64,000 nt of DNA from Pleodorina starrii (Eukaryota > Chlorophyta > Chlorophyceae > Chlamydomonadales > Volvocaceae), in assembly GCA_030267565.1 (NCBI GenBank), contig BRXU01000002.1, positions 4,773,501 through 4,837,500 of the forward strand, in the 5' to 3' direction. The notes under the pieces are model-generated. The model did no database searches, was not told the origin of the DNA, and saw only the letters and a program-made list of their open reading frames with translations. Made by a program: the position numbers and the translations under genes. Positions 11,501 through 24,070 of the stretch are shown piece by piece; positions within the stretch are counted from its first letter, which is position 1; each line of letters opens with the position of its first letter.

Positions 11501-14500
11501 CACAGCGAGCGCGGGCTGCGTTGGGGGGGGTGTCCATTCGCCAATACATCCCGCCCGCCCACCCTCCAGCCCTCTATTCGTCCAGCCAAGTTTTCATCCG
11601 TCCGTGCGTTCCCGCGCTGTACCCCTCCCTCCTCCCTCCTCCCAAGTACCGCACCCCCCTCCCCCCATCGCTCAACCCACGCCATCGCTCTTCCCGGCCC
11701 GCCCCTCCCCCCCCCCCACACACACACCCGCCGTCGCCTCCGGTCTCTCCGCTGCGGTATCTTCATTTTTACCCCTCCCTACCCTCCCCACTCCCTGACT
11801 CCCTGACTCCCCACCCGCTCGCCCGCCTCCACAGGGCCCTTGACAGGGGCTCCTTCATCTCCCTAGGAGTGCTGCTGGCCGCCCAGGTGGTCTACGTCAT
11901 CATCTACTTTACCTTTTGCTTCAGGGCCTTTGCCTACCTGAGGTCCAGGTGAGGTGAGGGAGAGACGCCTGCTTTCCGCCCGCTCTGACCGGTCCGCCCG
12001 CTCTGACCGGTCTGCGGGCGGCGAGTCGGAGCCCGTCAGCCAACGGGGGAGAGCGGCCCGCTCTGACCGGTCTGACCGCTCTGCGGTGCGGCGGAGGCCG
12101 TCAGCCGACGGCACTGCGGGCGGAGGGACGGAGGCGATCGGACCCTGTGGACCTCGGGACCCGGGGCGACAAGACCTGCGTGGAGATGGGGATGGGGACG
12201 CGGCGCCGGTCTCGTTCACATACCAACACAAACAGCAACAACTGGCGCGGCAGCAGCACACTGGGGGCCACTGGGGGGGGGAGGGCAATGTGTGGCGTCC
12301 GCGTGAGCCACGTCATCTCATCCCGTGGTCGTACCCTGTCCGTACGCAGGTCGTACTTGCTGTGTCGGCAGCTGAACATCTACCTGTCCATCGAGGCCCG
12401 CGTTCGGGGATCGGCGCTGGTGTTCCTGGTGGCTAACGAGTTCATCCAGGTGGGGTGGGCGGGGCTGGGCTGAGGTGGGCTGAGCTGAGCTGGACTGGGA
12501 TGGGGTGGGTTGGGCTGGGCCCGGCCCGGCCCTCACCTCGCCCCTCTCCCTTACCTGCCCCCTCGCCTCCCAAGTCCCAACGGAAGCGAGAGCCGCCTCT
12601 CCCTAACATCCCCTCCTCGCCCTTCCGTCCCCCCGCAGGCGCTCATCGTGCCCGTCGCCAACACCACCAACAGCAGTGGCAGCGACAGCGGTACCCTCGT
12701 GAATCAGCGCTGCCGCTTCAGTCTCGACACGCTGCTGGGGCTGTGGAGCGCGCAGGTGGGTGGCTGGGTGGGTGGGTGGGGGGGGTGCAGGGTGGGTGGA
12801 TGCAAGGTGGGTGGAACGGAGACAGTACATCACAGTACATCACTCTGGATAAAAGCCACCGTCCGAGTCGCGAGCCCCTTCCCCCCCCGGTGCCTTTCCT
12901 TATCCCTCCCGCCCGCCTCCCGCCCTGCCCCCCGCTCCCCTCTCGCCCCCTACTTATCTTTTCAGTACCGCTTCATACCCGCCCGCCCCCCTCTCCCCTC
13001 GCCCTCCCTCCCTCCCTTGTCTTCCCCCCCCTTGTCTCCCCCCTTTCCTCTGCTGTGTCAGGCGATCACCATGCTCGTGGTGTGTGTGGTGGCCTGGATC
13101 TACATGCCTCGCAGAGTTAAGGGCGACCTGCCGATCATGCAGGAGACACTGCAGGTGTGGGGGGGGGGTGGGGAGCGTGTGTGCGCGTGGGAGAGGAGAG
13201 AGGAGAGGAGGGGAGACGCGGCGGGGGAGGCGAGTGGGAAAGGAGCGGGGAGGGATGATAAAAAACGAAACCGCAGCGATTGGGGGGAGAGGAGGGAGGA
13301 GGAGGAGGGGGCGGGGAGGAGGAGGAGGCGAGAGGAGTGGCCGGGGAAAGGGGCGGGAGGGATTGCGGTCCGGAGGAACGAGCGGGGATGCGAGGGGAGA
13401 GGCGCCGGGCCCCGGAGGCAGGGCGTGGCTCCAGGGACGGGCCCCGGGGACCCAGCTCTGTGTGTTGGGTGTTTTGCCTACCGCACGTTCTCCCACTGCA
13501 TGCCCTCTGCCCCTCTGATCCCCCCCCACTCTCCCGCCCCTCCGTCGCCTCCATTGGAATCGCCCCCGTTGGTTTCGCCGTGGCTCCCTTGACGGCCCTC
13601 CCCCCCTCCCCCCGCCTGTTCTCCCCCCCCCGCCATGTTTGGATTGTTTTCTGTATCCCTCCCGCCACCCCCATCCCCGCCAACACCCCACCCCCCACCC
13701 TCATCCACCCCCCCACCACCCCCCCCCCGCCCCCGCAGCGCTTCGCCTGGACGGAGGAGGACCTGCCCCGCCAGCGAGCCCAGCGCCTGGCCTCAATACC
13801 CAACGCCAACCACGCCCGATTCGCCGAGCTGGAGAGGGAGCCCATGTTCTGCTTCGAGACGGCGGTCAAGCTGTGCTACTGGTGCGTGCGTGTGTATGTG
13901 TGTGGTGGCGGGGGGTGGGGGAGAGGGAGGGGCCGGGGCCGGCACTGCACTGCACTGCACCGCACCACACCACACTTGTACCGTACAGTACTTGTACTGT
14001 ACCGCACTGATCTGTACTACAACTGCGCCGCACTGAATGGAGCTGCACTGCACGCTGCGCACCTGCGTGGATAACCCCCACCCCCCCCCCACCCCTCACC
14101 CCGCCCCCCCACCCCCCCTACCCCCACACACCTCCACCCGCCCACCCCCCCCCCACACCAAAGGACGGAGCACGCCTACTACTACGAGGAGCCCGGCTGC
14201 GAGATGCGGCTGCCGATTGAGAAGCTCATGGAGCTGTTTGACCTGGAGGAAATCACGGTATTATGAATTGGGAACACTCCTTCAATGAAAGTGGAGGAGG
14301 TATACATATATTGTATTTATTGTATTAAATACATAATATTAATATTGAGGATAGCGTTAATGTAATGAAAACGTGCAACTCATCTTCCGTGCCGCGCCAT
14401 GGGCACGGCACGGGCATATGGGCAGTTGGGCAGTTGGGCACGGGCACTGGGACTTGACGACTTGTTGTCCACTTGTCAACGCACACCGGCCACCGGCCAC

Positions 14501-17500
14501 CGGCCTGCTGCGCGCTCCGTCCGACACCGTATCGACTTGGGTGGCTACCCGCATGCGCCCCCCCCCGCTGTTCTTTTGCAGACGAGACGGCCTTCTTTCG
14601 TTGCTTTTACCGTTCACGGGCTCCGGCCTATACGTGGATAACCCCCCTTCCCCTATACGTGGTAAACCCCCCTTCCCCTCCCTTCCCCTGCCTGCCTGCC
14701 TGCTGCGCGCAGGTGATGCGTAACGAGGACAGTGACGCCAAGGTCATGATTGCCTGGAGCTGGAGGCATGTACGTACGTGTGCAGGGCAGTACAGGGCAG
14801 TAACAATACTGTACAGCACAGTACAGTACAAGTGTACAATTCAGTGCAGTACAGAACACAATGACGTACCCGGGGCCAAACGCACAAACCCCCGCGTGTG
14901 TTTGCGCGTGCCTCCCATCTGCTGCTCCCATCTGTGAAACCGAAAAAACCAACACAACGAAACGGCGGCCCTTATCCTTAGAAACGTCTGGAAACCTACT
15001 TGCCCGTGTGTGGAGGAGAGGGGAGGGGCCCGGGAGGAAGGAAGCTTAGCCAGTCCCTGCGTGTGTATCGTAATGTGCCGTATTGCCACCCCCCCCTGAC
15101 CCCCCCTGACCCCCCCTGTCCACGCACCCTCCCCCGCAGTGCCTGCTGTGTTTCCGCGGTACTGCCTCCCTCAAGGCGGCGTGTGTTGATTTGCAGGCCA
15201 TGCTGGTGAGGGGGGAGAGGGGGCGGGGGGAAGGGAGAAAGCGCGGGCAGGAGCGGCGGCTGCGAGCGGCAGCTGCAGGAGCGGGTGTGAGTGGGAGCGG
15301 GAGACTGGCAGCGGCAGCGGCTGGGTTGCGCTGCGTTGGGTGCATGGGTCGGGGTGGAGTGGGGCAGCTTGCTGGGGCGCGTGAGTGCGTGAGTGATTGC
15401 GTGAGTGAGTGATTGCGTATGTGATTGAGTGAGTGCGTGAGTGCGTGGGTGATTGCGTGGGCGTGGGAGTGTGTGTGCTGTGTGCGTGTGCTGCATGACC
15501 TGTTGCTGCGCCCTCGCGATCCGGCAGCGCGGCGACCACAGCGACCTAGGACAGTAGGACGAAGGGCAGCGGGCAACGACGCGGACCGCTTCTCTCCCCC
15601 TCCCCCCGCCCAACACCACCTTTTCTACACCGCCACCACCGCCACCACACCCCTCGGTTCCCCCGCTGCGGTACCGGTTTCCTCTTCCTTACCCACCCAC
15701 CCCCCTCACCCACCCCACCCACCCACCCACCCGCCAGGTTCCCTACTATCAGCGCAGCCACTGGATGCACCAGCACGGAGTCGCCGCCCTGGCCTCCGTC
15801 CACCACGGCTTCCAGTGGAGTTGGCGGCACGGGGAGTTCAATCGGGAGGTGCTGGACTGGGTGGCGGCGTACCGGCAGGAGCACCCGCACGCCAAGATCA
15901 TTGTGACGGGTGAGGGGGAGGGCGGGGGGAGGAGGGGGAGGGGGAGGTGGGGAGGGGTGTGGGAGGGGGAGGTGGGGAGAGGTGTGGGAGGGGAAGGGAG
16001 GGAGGGGGCGAGTGAGGCCGTGAATGGGCGGGTGGGCGGAAGTGAGGGTGGGTGGGGGAGGGTGGGAGTGGGTGGGAGGGAGGAGGTTGTGGGGGTGGGG
16101 GTGGGGGTGGGGGTGGAGCGGCCGACCCCCGGGCGGGTAGAGCGTGTGGGGCTGCTGGGGCTTGAGTGGGGCTGCTGGGCCAGGGAGGGAAAAGTGGGTA
16201 GGACGCCCCAGCGAGGGGCCCATCGCTCTGCCCCCCCCCCAAACCCCCAACACCCCAGCCCCCGTCGTTCCGTGGATGCGCGCCACACGGTTCTAGTAGT
16301 CTTACCCCCCCCCCCACCTTCCCCCCCCCCGGGGCTGAATCGCTGGGTTCCATGTCCGTTCGCTAACGCCGTCTTCGTCCCTTCACGGCTCTATCTTCTT
16401 TTTTACCCCCCCCTCCCGGAGCATATCACTCCCTGACCCCCCTTCCGGGCTCTGGCCTATACATGATACCCCGCTCCCCCAACCCCCCCCGCCCCCAAAC
16501 CCCCGGACTGACCCACCCCCGCCCCCGCCCCCGCCCGAGTCAGGCCACTCTCTGGGCGGCGCACAGGCAATGCTTTGCGCCATGGACCTGGTTCGGGAGC
16601 TGGGGGACAGCCTGCCGCACAACCACATCAGCTGCTACACCTACGGCGCGCCGCGGGTGGGCGACCACGCGTTTGCCCGGCTGTACAACAAGGTGAGGCG
16701 CCGGCGGGTTGGCGATGGGTGGATGGGGGGCGGCCGGGGCAGCGGTTGTGTGCGGCGGTTCACGCGCGGACATGTTTTCGGAACACGGACCTAATACCGG
16801 TACACCCCGCCCCCGGCCCCTTTGGATGGGTGGGAGCGTCGACCGGGCCCGGCTGTCGCTTGCGTCGCCAGGCCGCGGTCGTGGGCAGCTCCGCCGTTGC
16901 CACCGAGCCGGGAGATTCGGGAGGAGCCCCCCTTGCCTGCTGGCTGGCTTGCTGGCTGGCTTGAGGAGGAGGAGGGAGAGGGGGAGGAGGAGCTCCCCCT
17001 CGTCTCAGGAAGCCCCTTTCTTCCTTTGTGTGTCTCTTTTGCAAGTCTATTTGTCTGGCTGTAGTCCCCAGCCGCAGGCTGTTCGTCCACATCCGTCCAC
17101 ATCCGTCCGTCCGTCTGCCCGCTTGCTGCTGCAGGTGTTGCCGGAGACGTGGCACGTGATCAACGGCAACGACATGGTGCCGCTGACCCCCAAGTGAGCG
17201 GAGCTGCTGTGTGTGGGAGGGGGGGTGAGGGGGGGGGGTTGAGGGGGGTGTGGGGGGGTCGGGTGGAATGGGGTGGCAAAGCCTGTCCACTCCACTCCAC
17301 GGTTCTTGTCCGAGAGCTGCCTTGCCGTGATACCTCGGCGCATCTCCTTTCCAGTGCCCCGCCCCGCATTGCGCGCGCCGCGGTCGCCCCCATACCATAC
17401 CAAAACCAACCGTCCAACTACCGTAACCAACAGACTAACTAACCCAACCTACTAACCACCCAGGTACATTGGCTGGTTCGTGTACAAGCAGCCGGGGCAC

Positions 17501-20490
17501 AAGGTCATCGTGAAGCGGTGGGGCGACCTGATTGTGCGGCCAACGTTCGCGGAGAACTCGGTTCTCAGGTGGGTGGGTGTGTGTGGGGGGGGGTATAAAG
17601 AAAAATCGCAGCGGAGAAGGAGACGGCGTTAGCAAACGGACGGGGGGGGGTATGGGTAGCGGCTAGCAGCGAGTGTGGGGTAGGGGAGCAGGGCGGGGTT
17701 GGGGTGGGTGGGCAGTGGAGGTCCGGATGGAGGAGGATGTTGCGGCGGCGGGGCCTCGGTGCTAGCGGTGGGTGCGAGATCTCGTTGCTCAGGCGGGGGT
17801 TATTTGAACACCCACACCCACATTTCCACATTTCCGCATCCCGATGGAAGGGGGCCGTCTACCGGTAGCACAACAACGAACACAGACTGCCCTCCTGGCC
17901 CAACTCCCCGAACTCTTGCTGCACTGCACCATTTCGTGCCCCGCACCCGCCATTGCGCTGCCTTTGCACTGCCCCTCAAGTCTCAACACCGCCTCCGCCT
18001 CCTCCGCCGCCTCCGCCCCTCCGTCCCTCCGTCCCTCCGCCTCCCCAGGCTGCCCTGGTCGCGCTCTCTGCGTCACCACCTGCTGGGCTCCTACCTGCGC
18101 TCGATGGTGGCGGTGCTGCGCAGTCAGACGAGGGGGAAGGCCATCGAGGGGGGCGTGCGCGGACTGCTGCACCTCAGCAGGTGGGGGGGGGGGAGGGAGG
18201 GGTGAGGGCGAGGGTGCATGGCATGGCATGGTGCGGCTGTAGCCGGGCACGCCTCCACACCTGCACCTTGACAAGGACACGACACCCCTGCCTGCCTGCC
18301 TGCCTTTACCCGTCCACTGGCTTGTGCCCAACCGCCTGCCCAACCGCCTGCCCAACCGCCCTGCCTCCTCCGGCCCCCGCCTGCCCGCCCTGCCCCGGGT
18401 CCGTCCGCTACCGCCAACGCCGCCTCCGTCCCATCGCTGCGGCATCACCTTCATCGCCCCCCCTCTCCTCCCACTCTTCCCTCCCCCCACCTCCCCCCAC
18501 CTCCCCCCCCCCTCGCCCCGGGCCGTTCTTATTACCCCCCCCACCCCACCTCCCCCCTCAGCTTCAAGCTGCCCGAGGTGGACGCAGTGCTGACGGACCT
18601 CACACGCGAGCTGAGCGCCGTGACCACCGCGGCCCTGGAGACGGCAGCCAGCGTCGGCAGCACCGGCCTCGCCAGCCGCGTCGACTCTGCCGCTGCGGAC
18701 GTGCTGGCCAGTCTGACGCGCGATCAGGCCGCCACGGCGGCGGCGCTGGCGGCTTCGCGGGCGGGTCCTCAGGCCGTCAAGGCGTTCCACTTCATGGCTC
18801 GTCACGGCTCCATTCGGTTGCTGATGGAGCATCAGGTGATTGGGGGGTGGGTGCGGAGGGAGGGATGCGGGTGGATGGATGGATGGATGGATGGGTGGAT
18901 GGATGGGTGGATGGAGATGGATGGATGGGATGCCGCTGCCGCACCAGGCACCACGGGTGTTGGCCTGAGGGGAGGAGGGGCTCGCTGCTCCTGCGCTGGT
19001 CGTCTTCCCTTCCCTTCCCTTCCCTTTCCCTTCCCTGGTTGACTGCCTTGGTTTCATTCGGCCTGGCTTTCGGGGTCTAGAAGGGGTCTAGAAGGGGGCT
19101 GAGGGCTGAGGGCTGAGGACGACGAGAGGCTGCGGAAGGCCTCTCACTCGCCGCCCTGGCCGCAGTGGCGCAGTGGCGGGGGTGCGTGGTACCCGGCCGC
19201 CGCATGCGCACCTTTCTTGCCCAGTGGCCCCGCAACTCACCGGCGGCTCCTCCGCGGCCTCGCGCCCGGCTGTCCTGATGGCCCTTTTCCCATTCACCTC
19301 CTGCCCGCCCCGCCCCGCCCCGACAGTCGCACGCGATATCCGCCGCCGCCTCTCCGCTTTCGGGGACTTCCGCGGCGGTGGTATCGCAGCGGCAGCTGCA
19401 ACTCCATCAAGCCCGGCAGAATCAGATCCAGCTCCGGCAACCAAGGCAGCTGCTGGCGGGCCTTGTGCGAAAGTTCGACGAGGGGATGCAGCTCCTTGGT
19501 GTAGAAACTGGCATCGGCGACGACGACGACGACGACGACGCCGTCGGCAGCCGCAGCGGCGGCAACGGCGGCGGCGGGCAGCAGGGCGGCGGCGGACGCG
19601 CCGCGCGCGATGCGGAGTTGGCCGCGTTTGAGAGGGCGGCGGCGGGCCGTACCGCCGCGGCGGCGCGGTACAAGCAAACGGAGCCGACTCGCGCGCAGGA
19701 CGTGCGCGCCAGCTGGCGCGCCGTCGTCGCTGCTGCCGCTACGGCGGCCGCTGCCGGCGGTGGCGGTGGCGGTGGCGGTGGCGGTGGCGGGCAGGACGGC
19801 GGCGACCGCGGCGGCGGGCAGGAGGGCGGCGGCGGCGGCGGCGGCGGTGGCGGTGCGCGCACCGCGCGAGAGGCGGAGCTCGCCGCGTTTGAGAGGGCGG
19901 CGGCGGGCCGCACCGCCGCGATGGCACGGTACAAGCAAACGAAGGCGCACCGGGGGCAGGACGTGCGCGCCACCTGGCGCGCCGTCACCGCCGCTGCCGT
20001 GACGGCGGCCGCTGGCGGCGGTGGCGGTGGCGGTGGCGGTGGCGGTGGCGGGACGTCCTGGGTGTCGAACCTGAAGGCTGGCTTCAACAATGCCGCCGTC
20101 GCCCCCGCTGGCAGCAGCGGCGGCGGCGGCGACGGCGGCGGCGGGCAGGACGGCGGCGGCGGCGGCAGCCCCGCCGCCGGCAGAGGCGGCGGCGGCGGCG
20201 GCGGGGAGCCGTCCCCCGCCGGGGCGCAGCCGGGCCGGCGGTGGAAACGTGCCATGATGCTGGCGTCGTCGGCTGTGCCAACAGGGGCCGGCGACGGCGG
20301 CAGCGGCGCCGGCGCCGCCGCCGCCGCCGCGCCTGGGCCGTCGGCAGCGCCGCCGCCGCCGCTGAGTGCCCGGGAGGAGGGCGCTGGCTCTCAGACGAGC
20401 GGTGGCTCAGTGGGCCCCTCTCGTGCGTCGGCGACACTGCCCCTGCCGGAAGCAGCGGCGGCGTCGGGGGCTGCGCTTGGGGGCGCTTAG
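8558..20490 (+). CDS. Polytopic class-3 (DAG-lipase-like) lipase
   Basis: A serine hydrolase of the fungal lipase-3 / sn1-diacylglycerol lipase type, expected to act on membrane glycerolipids. Exons: 8558-9214, 9367-9650, 10126-11148, 11835-11948, 12350-12449, 12639-12755, 13062-13154, 13739-13881, 14164-14257, 14713-14769, 15140-15205, 15738-15909, 16544-16692, 17135-17193, 17464-17568, 18049-18180, 18562-18835, 19327-20490. All phases agree, giving about 1600 residues. Hydrophobic segments lie near 196-217, 243-262, 286-303, 317-340, 609-632, 662-686 and 766-780. The lipase domain (about 810-1100) has FRGTASL, the nucleophile elbow GHSLGG (Ser976), Asp in NGNDMVP (Asp1036) and a likely catalytic His in RHHLLGSY (1087/1088). 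Exon 3 carries an Ala/Pro/Gly insert of over 200 residues; the last exon is poly-Gly with a duplicated module. The start is the first in-frame ATG; the 3' end is the least certain part. Confidence 0.85.
15381..15466. repeat. GTGAGTGC-type simple repeat in lipase intron
   Basis: Runs of GTGAGTGC, GTGATTGC and GTGAGTGA inside the intron 15206-15737. Several copies resemble 5' splice sites (GTGAGT), which could confuse exon prediction here. Confidence 0.7.
16350..16475 (+). repeat. Motif A followed by motif B in lipase intron
   Basis: Motif A (TCCGTTCGCTAACGCCGTC and a T-rich end, 16354-16412) is followed after about 30 bases by a diverged motif B (GGGCTCTGGCCTATACATGA, about 16447-16466), all within intron 15910-16543. 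This is the only place where I see both motifs adjacent. Confidence 0.75.
17588..17650 (-). repeat. Interspersed motif A, antisense copy in lipase intron
   Basis: The reverse complement of motif A, with AAAGAAAAATCGCAGCGGAG followed by GACGGCGTTAGCAAACGGAC, starts 19 bases inside intron 17569-18048. Confidence 0.8.
18871..18930. repeat. GGAT microsatellite in lipase intron
   Basis: About 15 units of GGAT or GGGT inside the last lipase intron (18836-19326). Confidence 0.85.
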
Positions 20491-23400
20491 CGGCGGCGGC
20501 GGCGGCTCGCTGCGCGAGTGATCCAGGGCCCGTCGCGGAGGCCCTCGAGGCGGCTGGCCACGTACCGCTTTTCCCTGACATCCCCGACAGGGATGATCAT
20601 CGCAGGGAGGGCAGCAGCGGCAGCAGCGGCAGCAGCGGCGGCGCCTGCAACAACCGTAAGTGAAACCTTTTATTCGCAGCCGCTGTGCTGTGTGGGGAAG
20701 CTTCAGCAACATCAGCAGCAGCGGCGGTCCCGGTCTCGGTCCCAGCCCGTATGCAGGGAGATCCGGGGGCTGACATGCGGGCGGCGGCGGCGGCGGCGCC
20801 TGCAGTGGCGTTGGCGAGCAGCGACGGCGGCGGCGTGTGTGTGTATGTGGCAATATGGAGGCATCCCGAAGGGGGGACGTGGTTGGTAGGTAGGTGGGTA
20901 TCAGGCAGGGTCCGGCGGGAGGCGGACTCTTTGGGGTGGTCGAGGTGATCGAAAGCCTGATGGCTCGTCAGGACTGGCTTTTTTTTGCTTTGCTTTGTTT
21001 GCTTTGCTACGACACGTGTGTGCAACCCTAAAACCCTAAAACCCTAACGTGCGTGCGTGCGTGCGTGCAATTTTTACCTGTGCGGTCTGTGTGCTGCGGG
21101 TGGCCTGGGGGGCGGGGGGCGGGTTGGTAGTGGTGGTGGTGGTGGTGGTGGTGGGGCAATACTGACTTACTGAGAGACGGTGTGGGGGAGCCGCACGGAC
21201 AGCCCGGACGGGAGCCAGCCCATGTGGGCTCTTGGCGACATGGCGACCCGGCTTGGGTGTGCGCTCCGGAACCGGTTGGCTGCTGCACGGAGCGAGCATG
21301 GAGGATTTGGTGTGGTGGGTGCGACGATGCCGATTTTGTTCCCGAATGTGGCAGTGACGGTGGGGTACCGCGATAAGATAGTGCAGCGGCAGCGGCAGCA
21401 GCAGTGCATCGCGCCGGATGTACGTACCGTAGGCGGAACATGCGCGTGGGCGCGATCATTAGGAATTAACATTAGCAATTAGCAATTAGCATTAGCATTC
21501 GTGGGCCTCCCGGTGCGGTCCCGTTAATTAGATATCGCTTAGTCCGCTGGACGGCCCGAGTCGCGTCTCGGCGCCTTCACGTGCGTTTATGTTTCAATTA
21601 ACCCGAGGGCCGGGGGCCTCTCTGCAGCCGGGCCAGTCCTGGTTAGTGGCCAGCCTTACGGAGAAGTGCAGCCAGAGGGACTTCGGCATCCTGAGTGCCG
21701 TACCGTACCGTACCGTACGGTGGGCACCCGGGCCTGTGCTCCTGCGGGCCTGGCGGGCCGGGCCGGGCCGGGCCGGGCGGGCGAGCTGGCGGTGTACCGC
21801 GTGTGAGGTGTTGAGGTATTGACTCTGCATCTTCACCAGCATTGCTCTCATGGCTCATGATCACTGCATCTTTGCGCGCGCGTAAATTATGTATACAATA
21901 AGCACAGGACCTGCTGGTTTTTGCTGAAGTGCCCGCACGGGTCGTGTGATCGGGTTTGTTCGTCCCTCTCCCGCGGTCTCTGTCGTTATTTTACCAATGC
22001 TCATGGATGATCTGATCCGCGTAAAATTATATTTGAGCCATCAGTTGACCGATGATGCGCTGGTGCCGGTACGCAGGGCCGCACGCCGCAGGGCCGTTGT
22101 TGAGCAGTACGGTTCTACGGTAGCGCGTACGGCGGGTGTGAAGGGGCGCGCTCCGGCAGCCAGGCCCTGCCCATGCTCGTGACGCTTGCGGCCACCACAA
22201 CATTTATTTGGAACACACACGGTGGAGGCCGGGGCCAGATCACCCGGTTACAGCCGGGCCAGCCGGGGGCACACGCGCACGGGGATGTGTCTTCTGTTCG
22301 GACCGGAGTCCCGCTTCAGCTCTCGCCCCAGGAGGCCTGATCGGTGTATGAACTCTGAAGCCGTCGGCGGACTACCACGTCGGCTCGGATTCCCACCACG
22401 TGACCCAGTCAAAAGGTTGTTGAAGACACGCAAGCCCACCCCCCCCGGGGTTGGGAAAGAACAAAGAAGTGAATGTGGAGGCGTGCTGCATGCCGAGCGC
22501 CGCAGCGCGCCCCGGGCATTGGCCGCATTGACCGCAGTGGTCCGGCTGCTGCCCGTCCCACACCCCAACGCCTACTCGTGCGTTACGGCCGCTGGGCCCT
22601 TCAGAGCATATTAGGGGTAGCTGCACACGCGCCCCTGCCATACACCCGCGCAAATGTTTTCAATCAGCACGGTCGGACCAAACCAATCACGTCACCAGTT
22701 TTATCCCCAGTCAACACCCGCCTTCGTATGTGGTCTCCATTCCTGCCGCTTACCGGTAGCACCTCCTGACAACGCATTATGTACAATTGCGTCGGTATTC
22801 GCTGTCAGGACGGTCGCTCGAATCCGCCGAAGCGCAATGACGCATGCTCTTGGTGCAGGGAGAACATGCGTCAAACAGAGCTGCAGCGCTCCACCCTCTC
22901 CGCCGCGCAGGAATTCCGGCCGGCTTCACGCCGGCCCGCCCCGGCCCCGCACCGCGTCGGACAAGTACCAACCCCACCAACAACGCCCGGAACCCCCTGT
23001 AAGGTGAAGCCCATAACAACAACAACAACAACACCAACCTCAACCGCCCCTGAACTTGCCGCCGCTTGGTGATATCGTACACAGCAGCGCGTCAACTCCC
23101 CCAGGACTTCAAACAGCACATGTCATTCTTCGTCGCGCCACCCGCGTGCTTGCGCTGCGTGGCGTGCGTACTGTGCATGAAGATGTAAGCAGCATCAGCT
23201 GTTTAGCTCACACGGCGAGGTCGCTGCTGGGCCCGCCGCCCACCGCCGCCGTTCTCGCGCCATCCTCTCGCATGCAGGCCATGCCCATGCAATGCTCACA
23301 ATGACACAGGCGCGCCCGATGCCCTTCACAGCAAACAAGCAACGCCCGCCTATGTGAACTATAGATATAATCTTTGTCGGTATAAGGAGGTAATATAGCT
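20491..23400. other. Non-coding stretch downstream of the lipase
   Basis: No gene is supported over almost 3 kb. It contains CAG/GCG-rich low complexity just past the lipase stop (20500-20830), the telomere-like block at 21026, a GTG run at about 21131-21154, GCGTGCGT runs and a CCGGG-rich patch near 21760. Whether the first few hundred bases are lipase 3' UTR or further exons cannot be decided; no TGTAA signal was found near the stop. Confidence 0.45.
21026..21047. repeat. Interstitial telomere-like repeat CCCTAAAA
   Basis: Two full copies of CCCTAAAA and one CCCTAA in direct succession. The complementary TTTTAGGG is the telomere unit of Chlamydomonas and relatives. It lies in gene-poor DNA next to GTG and GCGT simple repeats. 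Confidence 0.75.
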
Positions 23401-23407
23401 TATCGGT

Positions 23408-24070
23408 ATGTCAAACGTCGCACGGTGCATACAATATTACCAACGGCGCCAGGGCGCAGCTTCGACAACGCTGTCAGCAAAACACGAGGACGTCAGCAGC
23501 GACTTCGTTATATGTCACATGATACTTTGTACAGTTTGCCACAGCCAACAGTCGGTAGTCACCAACCGCCAAAAGATAAAAAAATATCACGCGCTCCGGC
23601 CCGGCAGCGACGGCCCGGCACTGGACCGCATGCCGCATATGGTGTACGTCATCCGCGATGAGATGTGTGCCGAGTACGGCAGGGGCCCGCGTAGCCGCGC
23701 AATGTCGCAGGCGTGGGCCGTAGGGTTGGACGGTATCACTGCCGCCGCGACCGCCGGCGGCTCAGGTGCCGACGCCGCTGGTGCGGCCCCGACGTCTTCG
23801 CCCTGCGACGGCGTGAGCTCCTCCTCGGAGACGGGCAGCTCAATCTCCGCTGACGATGAGGAGCTTTGCATTGACAAGATGGGTTGGGTGAGTAGGTCGG
23901 GGCATGTGAGGTTTCGCGGTGCCGCGAATCGCTCGCTGCCTTCCTGCGCCTTGAGGGACGCAGCAGCAGAGCCTCCATCGGCTTCGTCTGGTACCAAAAG
24001 CTTGGAAGTGAGTCCTAATTTTTATATGGGAGGCGCGGGAGGAAGGGGTGCGAAAACAAACGTGAGTTAA
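23408..24070 (+). CDS. Hypothetical ORF, Ser/acidic-rich
   Basis: An open frame of 220 codons with an in-frame ATG and no recognisable domain. Its middle has a Ser-rich acidic run (SSSSETGSSISADDEE) that could be a casein-kinase-2-type region. A consensus 5' splice site (GTGAGT) lies inside the frame after a GGTTGG, and another follows near 24007, so a multi-exon gene ending elsewhere is equally possible. No neighbour gives a functional hint. It may be fortuitous. Confidence 0.2.
   Translation: MSNVARCIQYYQRRQGAASTTLSAKHEDVSSDFVICHMILCTVCHSQQSVVTNRQKIKKYHALRPGSDGPALDRMPHMVYVIRDEMCAEYGRGPRSRAMSQAWAVGLDGITAAATAGGSGADAAGAAPTSSPCDGVSSSSETGSSISADDEELCIDKMGWVSRSGHVRFRGAANRSLPSCALRDAAAEPPSASSGTKSLEVSPNFYMGGAGGRGAKTNVS

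Noticed and set aside
9979..11766. 595-codon open frame on the minus strand opposite the lipase membrane exons
   Set aside because: It is the antisense shadow of GC-rich lipase exon 3 and its flanking introns. Its composition is Ala/Gly/Pro/Arg only, and the plus-strand exons have consistent phases and membrane segments.
17789..19057. 422-codon minus-strand frame opposite lipase exons 16-17
   Set aside because: It runs across clear plus-strand exons and introns and has no domain; it is a high-GC artefact.
19422..20255. 277-codon Pro-rich minus-strand frame
   Set aside because: It is the complement of the poly-Gly coding exon of the lipase; poly-Pro arises from GGC/GCC runs.
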